DNA of 5,469 nt, taken from Candidatus Kapaibacterium sp. (GTDB lineage Bacteria; Bacteroidota; Ignavibacteria; Kapaibacteriales; UBA2268). A program made the translations under genes and the position numbers. The notes beneath the pieces are model-generated. The model made no database searches. It saw only the letters and a list, made by a program, of their open reading frames with translations, and was not told the origin of the DNA. This document shows, one piece after another, positions 1 to 5,007 of this stretch. The number at the start of each line of letters is the position of its first letter. The stretch's first letter is position 1. Location: positions 1 through 5,469 of the forward strand of contig JAUQWR010000734.1 of the NCBI GenBank assembly GCA_030835065.1, read 5' to 3'.

Positions 1-1
1 G

Positions 2-74
2 CTGCCTCGCTAGGGCTCGAACCTAGACTTTTCTGATCCAGAATCAGACGTGTTGCCAGTTACACCACGAGGCA
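2..74 (-). tRNA. tRNA-Gln (anticodon CUG)
   Basis: The minus strand folds into a full cloverleaf of 73 nt. The acceptor stem pairs TGCCTCG (74-68) with CGAGGCA (9-3). The D arm has GTGT/ACAC. The anticodon stem pairs TCTGA with TCAGA around the loop TTCTGGA (43-37). The T arm pairs CTAGG with CCTAG around TTCGAGC. The anticodon CTG lies at 41-39 and reads the glutamine codon CAG. A weak T1-A72 first pair and discriminator G73 (position 2) agree with glutamine identity. Position 1 would be the first C of a 3' CCA, but the window ends there, so it cannot be seen whether CCA is encoded. The gene has its own upstream promoter and is separated from korB by a terminator. Whether more tRNA genes follow lies outside the window. 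Confidence 0.96.
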
Positions 75-102
75 TTAATAAAACTCAATTTTCAAAGAGA
101 TT

Positions 103-133
103 CAAACTTAAATAAAACTTAATTAATATCAAA
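103..133 (-). promoter_or_regulatory. Bacteroidota-type promoter of the tRNA-Gln gene
   Basis: Reading the minus strand, TTTG (133-130) is followed by exactly 19 bases and then TAAGTTTG (110-103). This matches the Bacteroidota primary promoter pattern of a TTTG -33 element and a TAnnTTTG -7 element about 19-21 bases apart. The start of transcription would fall near 96-98, giving a leader of about 22 nt before the tRNA at 74. The TTTG element is immediately preceded by an A/T-rich 14-base motif (146-133) that recurs elsewhere in the window. The match and spacing are seen directly; promoter activity is inferred. Confidence 0.72.
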
Positions 134-161
134 ATTTATTTTCGGAAAAACATTGATTTTG

Positions 162-201
162 TAAAGAAAAAGTGCTGCAAATCAAACTTTACAGCACTTT
201 T
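162..201 (-). terminator. Rho-independent terminator of the korAB operon
   Basis: On the minus strand a perfect 10-bp stem is formed by AAAAGTGCTG (201-192) and CAGCACTTTT (177-168), with a 14-base loop. The downstream arm runs into a T-rich tract, TTTTTCTTT (171-163). It begins 25 bases after the korB stop codon and lies before the promoter of the tRNA gene, so it should end the korAB transcript and keep the tRNA as a separate unit. On the plus strand the right arm is followed by GAAC rather than a T tract, and there is no plus-strand gene upstream, so it acts in one direction. Confidence 0.8.
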
Positions 202-225
202 GAACAAAATCAAGCAAGAAAAACA

Positions 226-1272
226 CTAAATTTCCCAGTATTCATCGCCACGCATTAATGCGTTTAGATCGCCTTCGCCATATTTTGTGATTGCATCATT
301 GATCTGCCATTCTACTTTTTCTTCGTAGGAAGGACGAGCAATTGCTTGGAATACACCGATTGGGCGTGGTACATCTTCGTTGTATGTCATATTAGCCAAT
401 ATAAATGCCAATGTTGAATCATGTTCGTTATGAACAATCAAATCGTTAGCAGAATATTTTCCATCGGACAAAGAAACAACTCGAGGAGTAAATCCATCAA
501 GAATAACACCTTTATCATTGTTTGTACCAAAGATAAGTGGTTTGCCGTGCTCGAGCCAAACAGTTGTTTCAGCTCTTTTATCTTTTTCGGTATAATTATC
601 GAATGCACCATCATTGAAAATTACGCAATTAGCATAAATTTCTACAAAAGCAATACCTTTGTGCTGAGCTGCACGTTCAAACAAATATTGAAGCATCTTA
701 GGATCTTTATCATATCCACGAGCAACAAATGTAGCTCCCGAACCCAAAGCAAGAGCTGCTGGATTGAATGGATCGTCTAACACACCCATTGGCGAAGTCT
801 TTGTCTTCTGGCCCGGACGTGATAGAGGTGAATATTGACCTTTTGTCAAGCTATAAATTTCATTATTAAACATAAGAATATTTAAGTCAACATTTCTTCT
901 GCAAGCGTGTATAAAGTGGTTTCCACCAATACTCATACAATCGCCATCGCCGGTAGCAATCCAAACCGATAAGTCCGGACGAGCAATTTTAAGCCCTGAA
1001 GCAATAGCTAAAGCACGACCATGAATTGAGTGAAACCCATATACATCCATATAATAAGGAAAACGGCTAGAGCAACCAATACCCGAAACAAAAGTAATTT
1101 TTTCTTTTGGTATGCCCAAAGTAGGCATAATTCTTTGCACTTGCGACAAAATTGAATACCCACCACAGCCTGCACACCAACGCACGTCCAACTCATTTTT
1201 GAAATCTTTAGGAGTAAGACCTGCCGGATCGGACACATGATTTATTACGATATCTTCAAGAATATTTCTCAT
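226..1272 (-). CDS. korB: 2-oxoacid (probably 2-oxoglutarate):ferredoxin oxidoreductase, beta subunit
   Basis: This subunit binds thiamine diphosphate and one [4Fe-4S] cluster. With KorA it catalyses oxidative decarboxylation of a 2-oxoacid to its acyl-CoA with electrons passed to ferredoxin, in the cytoplasm, or the reverse reaction. The 348-residue protein has RWCAGCG with Cys33 and Cys36, then Cys67 in GIGCSSR and Cys216 in YANCVIF, which are the four expected cluster ligands. The ThDP/Mg motif runs from GDGD at 108-111 to NN at 136-137. About 120 residues follow the fourth Cys, a C-terminal part that shorter KorB proteins lack. I chose ATG 1272-1270, one base after the korA stop, because GGGAGG (1286-1281) lies 8 bases upstream. 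The longer reading from TTG at 1296 would translate this Shine-Dalgarno and overlap korA. The stop is TAG. Family is certain; 2-oxoglutarate over pyruvate or branched-chain acids is inferred from overall resemblance. Confidence 0.93.
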   Translation of the reverse strand: MRNILEDIVINHVSDPAGLTPKDFKNELDVRWCAGCGGYSILSQVQRIMPTLGIPKEKITFVSGIGCSSRFPYYMDVYGFHSIHGRALAIASGLKIARPDLSVWIATGDGDCMSIGGNHFIHACRRNVDLNILMFNNEIYSLTKGQYSPLSRPGQKTKTSPMGVLDDPFNPAALALGSGATFVARGYDKDPKMLQYLFERAAQHKGIAFVEIYANCVIFNDGAFDNYTEKDKRAETTVWLEHGKPLIFGTNNDKGVILDGFTPRVVSLSDGKYSANDLIVHNEHDSTLAFILANMTYNEDVPRPIGVFQAIARPSYEEKVEWQINDAITKYGEGDLNALMRGDEYWEI

Positions 1273-1273
1273 C

Positions 1274-3118
1274 TTATTTTCCTCCCTTATTAGCAAGCAG
1301 CTCGTTCAATTGATCTTCAATCTCGAAAGCTTTAAATGGCAAGCCTTGAACTTTATGGTAGCCTATTACCGGACGTATAAATGTAGATTGAAGAACAGTT
1401 TGCAATTGACCTAAGTTGATTTCAGGAACAAATATTCTTTCAAATCTCGACATAATATCGCCTAAGTTTTTCGGTAATGGATTCAAATATTTCAAATGTA
1501 CATAAGATAATTTTTTGCCTTCTGCAGTCAATTTTTCGTAAGCAGTTTTTATGGCACCATAAGAGCTACCCCAGCCAATAACCAGCAAATCGCCTGATTC
1601 TTCGCCCATAAGCTCTGCATCAGGAATATCATTAGCTATATTTTGAACTTTTTGAGCACGTATTTCGACCATTTTCTGGTGGTTTTTAGGATCTTGGCTC
1701 ACCAAACCGGTATAGTCTTCTTTTTCTAGACCGCCGATACGGTGTTCTAATCCAATTGTGCCAGGCACTGCCCACATACGAGCCAAAGTTTCTGCATCAC
1801 GTTTATATGGAGCAAATTCTTCTTTAACAGTAGCAAATTCTACCTTAATATCAGGTAATTCTTCGATTGGAGGTATTCTCCATGGCTCAGTGCCCTGAGC
1901 AAGATAGCCATCAGTGAGAAGAATTACAGGTGTCATATATTTTGTAGCCAAGCGTGCAGCTTCGATAGTCATAGCAAAACAATCTGCAGCACTAGAAGCA
2001 GCAATTACAGGAATTGGAGCTTCGCCGTGTCTGCCATATAAAGCCATAAACAAATCGCCTTGCTCTGGTTTTGTAGGCATACCAGTACTTGGTCCTGCTC
2101 TTTGAACGTCTATAATAACTAAAGGCAATTCAAGAATAACAGCCAATCCCATTGCTTCCACTTTAAGCGAAAGACCTGGACCGGAAGTAGTTGTCGAAGA
2201 CAAATAGCCACCATAAGCAGCACCTATAGCCGAGCAAATTCCAGCAATTTCATCTTCAGCTTGAAGTACTTTAACTCCAAATTTTTTATAGCCAGAAATA
2301 AAATGAAGTATTTCTGTAGCAGGAGTAATAGGATATGAGCCTAAAAACAAAGGAAGTTTTGCTTTGTTGGCAGCAGCAACCAGGCCTAAAGCGCAAGCTT
2401 CGTTGCCAGTAATATTTCTATAATAACCTTTTTCTAAATTAGCAGACTTGATATCGTATTGAGTAGTCATTTCTTCGCTATTCAAGCCATAATTATAGCC
2501 AGCTTTTAAAGCTCTTAAATTAGCTTCTAAAATTTCTGGTTTTTTGCCAAATTTTTCACCTAGCCATTTAGCTGTAGGCTCAGTTGGGCGATTAAACAAC
2601 CAATAAGTCAATCCTAGAGCAAAAATATTCTTAGTTCTTTCAGTGTATTTAAGAGAAAGCTTTAAATCAGCCAATTCTTCTTTAACAATATCGCTGATAT
2701 TAATCTTGAACAAACGGTATTTGTCTAATGAACCGTCTTCGAGGGGATTAGCATCATATTTTGCAAGTTTCAAATTTTTATCGCCAAAACCTGCAGTATT
2801 TGCTATAATAATACCGCCTTCGCGTACGTTCGGAAGGTTTACTTTTAGAGATGATGCATTCATTGCTACAAGCACATCCAGCTTATCTCCGATAGTATTC
2901 ACCTTCTTTGATCCAAATTGAATCTGATATGCGCTCACTCCGTAGAGAGTGCCTTCGGGAGCGCGAATTTCCGACGGGTAGTCGGGAAATGTATTGACAC
3001 TATTTCCTACAATACCTGAAGTATTGGAAAATTGTGTGCCAGATAATTGCATGCCGTCGCCTGAGTCGCCGGCAAAGCGGATTGTTACCTGTTCAAGGTA
3101 TTCAACTTTCTTTGACAT
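1274..3118 (-). CDS. korA: 2-oxoacid (probably 2-oxoglutarate):ferredoxin oxidoreductase, fused gamma-alpha subunit
   Basis: Partner of KorB; first gene of the operon. The 614-residue chain joins the gamma domain (about 1-200, with FAGDSGDGMQ at 15-24) to the alpha part. The alpha pyrimidine-binding domain (about 225-430) carries YPITPATEI (262-270), the QAEDE segment (286-290), TSGPGLSLK (311-319) and DVQRAGPSTGMPT (337-349). A transketolase C-terminal-like domain (about 505-605) contains IGWGSSYGA (514-522). The YPITPxTE motif and the gamma-alpha fusion are typical of KorA-type enzymes, whereas many pyruvate enzymes are single long chains or four separate subunits. No CxxCxxC ferredoxin domain is present, so the complex should hold only the KorB cluster. 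ATG 3118 is preceded by an A-rich stretch with no clear Shine-Dalgarno. The transcript is expected to start near 3211, giving a leader of about 93 nt. Substrate is inferred; pyruvate or another 2-oxoacid cannot be excluded. Confidence 0.93.
   Translation of the reverse strand: MSKKVEYLEQVTIRFAGDSGDGMQLSGTQFSNTSGIVGNSVNTFPDYPSEIRAPEGTLYGVSAYQIQFGSKKVNTIGDKLDVLVAMNASSLKVNLPNVREGGIIIANTAGFGDKNLKLAKYDANPLEDGSLDKYRLFKINISDIVKEELADLKLSLKYTERTKNIFALGLTYWLFNRPTEPTAKWLGEKFGKKPEILEANLRALKAGYNYGLNSEEMTTQYDIKSANLEKGYYRNITGNEACALGLVAAANKAKLPLFLGSYPITPATEILHFISGYKKFGVKVLQAEDEIAGICSAIGAAYGGYLSSTTTSGPGLSLKVEAMGLAVILELPLVIIDVQRAGPSTGMPTKPEQGDLFMALYGRHGEAPIPVIAASSAADCFAMTIEAARLATKYMTPVILLTDGYLAQGTEPWRIPPIEELPDIKVEFATVKEEFAPYKRDAETLARMWAVPGTIGLEHRIGGLEKEDYTGLVSQDPKNHQKMVEIRAQKVQNIANDIPDAELMGEESGDLLVIGWGSSYGAIKTAYEKLTAEGKKLSYVHLKYLNPLPKNLGDIMSRFERIFVPEINLGQLQTVLQSTFIRPVIGYHKVQGLPFKAFEIEDQLNELLANKGGK
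1281..1286 (-). promoter_or_regulatory. Ribosome binding site of korB, inside the end of korA
   Basis: GGGAGG on the minus strand lies 8 bases before ATG 1272 and is part of the final korA codons (GGA GGA AAA TAA). It is the strongest Shine-Dalgarno in the window. It decides the korB start against the in-frame TTG at 1296, and its overlap with korA suggests translational coupling of the two subunits. Confidence 0.85.
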
Positions 3119-3144
3119 TTTATATCTTTTATATTTTTATAAAA

Positions 3145-3157
3145 AATGTTAAACATT
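3145..3157. repeat. 13-base palindrome in the korA leader
   Basis: AATGTT-A-AACATT is a perfect inverted repeat with a single central base, 26 bases upstream of the korA start codon. The arms are too close to form an RNA hairpin, so if it matters it would be as a DNA site for a dimeric regulator. In so AT-rich a stretch it may be chance. Confidence 0.3.
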
Positions 3158-3170
3158 CAATTTTTAGTAA

Positions 3171-3210
3171 ACGCAACTATCCCATTACTAATATGAATAG
3201 GTGGTCGCAT
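3171..3210 (-). promoter_or_regulatory. Predicted stem-loop at the 5' end of the korAB mRNA
   Basis: The minus-strand transcript can fold over 40 nt. A lower stem of 7 pairs joins AUGCGAC (3210-3204) to GUUGCGU (3177-3171), including two G-U pairs. A CACC bulge (3203-3200) follows. The upper stem pairs UAUUC (3199-3195) with GGAUA (3182-3178), including one G-U pair, and continues past a bulged G by two A-U pairs to the 7-base loop AUUAGUA. The fold begins almost exactly where transcription should start. The pairing was worked out by eye. A role in mRNA stability or regulation is inference, and it matches no riboswitch that I recognise. Confidence 0.45.
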
Positions 3211-3217
3211 GAAACTT

Positions 3218-3248
3218 CAAATTAACAACTCGCTTTCTTTTAAACAAA
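3218..3248 (-). promoter_or_regulatory. Bacteroidota-type promoter of the korAB operon
   Basis: On the minus strand TTTG (3248-3245) is followed by 19 bases and then TTAATTTG (3225-3218), which differs from TAnnTTTG at one position. The spacing equals that of the tRNA-Gln promoter. Transcription would start near 3211-3213, leaving a leader of about 93 nt before the korA ATG at 3118. It is the best match on this strand in the divergent gap. Confidence 0.6.
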
Positions 3249-3325
3249 TTTTTTTCTAAATATTTAATGAAAATGTGTTTTTCGTTAAATTTTTCTCAAT
3301 TTTCTTTTAAAAATCCGAAAATAAA

Positions 3326-3358
3326 TTGATTTATGATTTTTTTTATTACATAGTTTTA
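3326..3358 (+). promoter_or_regulatory. Weak candidate promoter for the plus-strand cluster
   Basis: TTG (3326-3328), 22 bases, then TAGTTTTA (3351-3358) is an imperfect TTTG / TAnnTTTG pair with slightly long spacing. A TATAAT (3359-3364) overlaps its downstream end but has no good -35 at 17 bases. Support comes mainly from position, about 30 bases before the SDR start codon, and from the A/T-rich 14-base motif just upstream (3314-3327), which also sits before the better tRNA promoter. Confidence 0.33.
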
Positions 3359-3390
3359 TATAATTTAATCGGCTATTTTTTGGAGTATGT

Positions 3391-4107
3391 ATGCCAAATG
3401 TTTTCATTAGCGGTGCTGGCAGTGGTTTGGGTGCAGATCTTGCTTTTGCCTTTGCACAAAAAAAATGGAATGTTGCTATCCACTATAATAATTCGGAACT
3501 TAATGCTGCAAATCTTTGCAGCGAATTATTAGATTTAGCTGTCGATTCTGCTATTTTTAAAGCTGATATTTCTGATTATTATCAGCTCGAACATGCCTAT
3601 TATTCAGCTTTAAAACATTTTGGCAATTTTGATGTTTTAATTAATAATGCCGGTATATTTCCAGACAAAAAGTATATAGATGATTTGAACCCAGATTTCT
3701 GGGATAATGTGATGAATATTAATTTAAAAAGCCAAGTTTTTCTGGCTAAATTATTCTCTCAAAAATCCAATCAAGGACATATCGTCAATATTGCTTCTCT
3801 GGGTGGATTTGAAGTTTGGAAAGAACGTACTGCTTATAATGTATCGAAAGCTGCAGTAGTACAACTTACAAAATCTTTAGCCTTGGATTTGACTCCGAGA
3901 ATTGCTGTCAATTGCGTTGCTCCGGGTATTATCAAATCCTCAAGGCACAAAAATGATAATGTTGCTATTCCAAAATCCAGAATTCCTTATGGCGATTATG
4001 GCAGCCCTGACGACTTTTTCGCTGCTGTCGAGTTTTTCGCTACTTGTCCGAAATTTATTACCGGACAGTTTTTAATTGTTGATGGAGCTTATAATTTAGC
4101 AAGATAA
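3391..4107 (+). CDS. Short-chain dehydrogenase/reductase (SDR), classical FabG-like type
   Basis: A 238-residue soluble NAD(P)(H)-dependent oxidoreductase with a Rossmann fold. The cofactor loop SGAGSGLG is at 7-14, an acidic adenine-contact residue is D59 in KADISD, and NNAG is at 85-88. The catalytic set is complete: N111 in MNINL, S136 in NIASLGG, Y149 and K153 in AYNVSK. VAPGI (176-180) and the C-terminal TGQFLIVDGA (224-233) are also typical. Length is normal for classical SDRs. The start is well supported by TTGGAG (3380-3385), 5 bases before ATG. It resembles FabG and pteridine-reductase-like members, but the SDR family is too varied to name a substrate. It is the first gene of a close-packed cluster, 11 bases before the LOG-family gene. 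Codons end mostly in A or T, more so than in korAB. Confidence 0.9.
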   Translation: MPNVFISGAGSGLGADLAFAFAQKKWNVAIHYNNSELNAANLCSELLDLAVDSAIFKADISDYYQLEHAYYSALKHFGNFDVLINNAGIFPDKKYIDDLNPDFWDNVMNINLKSQVFLAKLFSQKSNQGHIVNIASLGGFEVWKERTAYNVSKAAVVQLTKSLALDLTPRIAVNCVAPGIIKSSRHKNDNVAIPKSRIPYGDYGSPDDFFAAVEFFATCPKFITGQFLIVDGAYNLAR

Positions 4108-4112
4108 AGGAG
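4107..4112 (+). promoter_or_regulatory. Ribosome binding site of the LOG-family gene
   Basis: AAGGAG overlaps the last base of the SDR stop codon and lies 6 bases before ATG 4119. A second in-frame ATG at 4125 would be 12 bases away, so the first ATG is preferred. The overlap with the upstream stop suggests coupled translation. Confidence 0.75.
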
Positions 4113-4118
4113 ATTTAT

Positions 4119-4988
4119 ATGGAAATGTCTGACAAGCAATTGTTTGTATCACCTAATGGTAATGATATTCAACAAGCAGGCAAAGCTTATGACAACACTG
4201 AATTTATTCACAGCCGCGATGGTCGCACTATCAGGATTTTAGCAGAATACTTATATCCTGAGCAATATTTTAGAAATCATAAAGTAGAAAATGCGGTCGT
4301 TTTTTTCGGTTCTGCTCGTACTCTTTCCGAAGAAGCTTTTGCTGCTAAAATGGATTTATTAAAATCAAAATTGGATAATGCACAATCTGATCAAGAAAAA
4401 GATACTATTAAAATTGAAATTGAATCTTTAGAAAACATAAAATTCCTTTCTAAAGTTTATTCTGATGGAGTAGAACTTGCAAAAATGATTGCTGAATGGA
4501 GCAATACTCTTCCCGAAGAAAAACGTATGTTTGTTTGTACTGGTGGCGGTCCGGGCATGATGGAAGCTGCAAACAAGGGTGCTTATCTGGCTAGCAGTCC
4601 CAATATTGGGCTCAATATTAGCCTGCCTTTCGAGCAATCTCCTAACGGATATATCTCTGATGCTCTTAATTTCGAATTCCATTATTTCTTTATGAGAAAA
4701 TTCTGGTTTGCTAATTTAGCTATTGCTATGGTTGCTCTGCCTGGTGGTTTTGGTACATTAGATGAATTGTTCGAAATTCTTACTCTAAAGCAAACTACTA
4801 AAATTTCTAAACCATTGCCTATTGTGCTTTATTGCTCAGAGTTTTGGAAAAAATTAATTAATTTTGACTATCTTGTCGATGTCAAAATGATTAATAAAGA
4901 CGATTTGAAACTTTTCAAATTCTGTGATTCTCCTAAAGAAGCTTTTGATTGGATTACAAAAGAATTGACAAGACTATATGATTTATAA
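4119..4988 (+). CDS. LOG-family (TIGR00730-type) nucleotide phosphoribohydrolase, long form
   Basis: The protein has the signature of LOG / lysine-decarboxylase-like Rossmann proteins, which split the N-glycosidic bond of nucleoside 5'-monophosphates (cytokinin ribotides in plants and some bacteria, AMP or other nucleotides in others). Seen here are VFFGSAR (61-67), TGGGPGMMEAANKGA (141-155), FMRKF with R193 (191-195) and PGGFGTLDE with E216 (208-216). The R and E correspond to the usual catalytic pair. At 289 residues it is about 100 longer than minimal LOG proteins. There is an extension of about 58 residues before the first strand, and a charged helical insertion (about 70-112, rich in K, E, D and Q, possibly coiled coil) between the first strand and YSDGVELAKM. 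No signal peptide or membrane segment is evident, so it should be cytoplasmic. Family assignment is firm. A true cytokinin-activating role is not supported by context, and nucleotide salvage or housekeeping is equally possible. The next gene starts 19 bases downstream. Confidence 0.88.
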   Translation: MEMSDKQLFVSPNGNDIQQAGKAYDNTEFIHSRDGRTIRILAEYLYPEQYFRNHKVENAVVFFGSARTLSEEAFAAKMDLLKSKLDNAQSDQEKDTIKIEIESLENIKFLSKVYSDGVELAKMIAEWSNTLPEEKRMFVCTGGGPGMMEAANKGAYLASSPNIGLNISLPFEQSPNGYISDALNFEFHYFFMRKFWFANLAIAMVALPGGFGTLDELFEILTLKQTTKISKPLPIVLYCSEFWKKLINFDYLVDVKMINKDDLKLFKFCDSPKEAFDWITKELTRLYDL

Positions 4989-5007
4989 TTTTCATCGGAA
5001 ATAATCG

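Noticed and set aside
421..780. Plus-strand frame of 119 codons inside korB
   Set aside because: It is antisense to a clearly conserved gene, lacks a ribosome binding site and gives a composition unlike a real protein.
1008..1238. Second minus-strand frame inside korB
   Set aside because: It lies out of frame within conserved KorB coding sequence, including the cluster-binding Cys region, and is a shadow.
2643..2921. Plus-strand frame inside korA, and similar ones at 1914-2105 and 3034-3225
   Set aside because: All are antisense to conserved KorA domains with no ribosome site or recognisable product.
3209..3259. Short plus-strand frame of 16 codons starting ATG 3209 with AGGTGG four bases upstream
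   Set aside because: It covers the korAB promoter on the other strand, has no promoter of its own and encodes an undistinguished peptide. The AGGTGG is explained as the complement of the korA leader stem and bulge.
3119..3390. Riboswitch or small RNA gene in the divergent gap
   Set aside because: Apart from the leader hairpin already listed, I see no known riboswitch core and no promoter-terminator pair that would define a separate RNA.
3326..3532. Plus-strand frame beginning in the intergenic gap and overlapping the SDR start
   Set aside because: After 3391 it reads the SDR gene in the wrong frame; the SDR frame has the Shine-Dalgarno and all family motifs.
4428..4682. Minus-strand frame inside the LOG gene, and another at 5254-5445 inside the glycosyltransferase
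   Set aside because: Both overlap conserved motifs on the plus strand and have no supporting signals.
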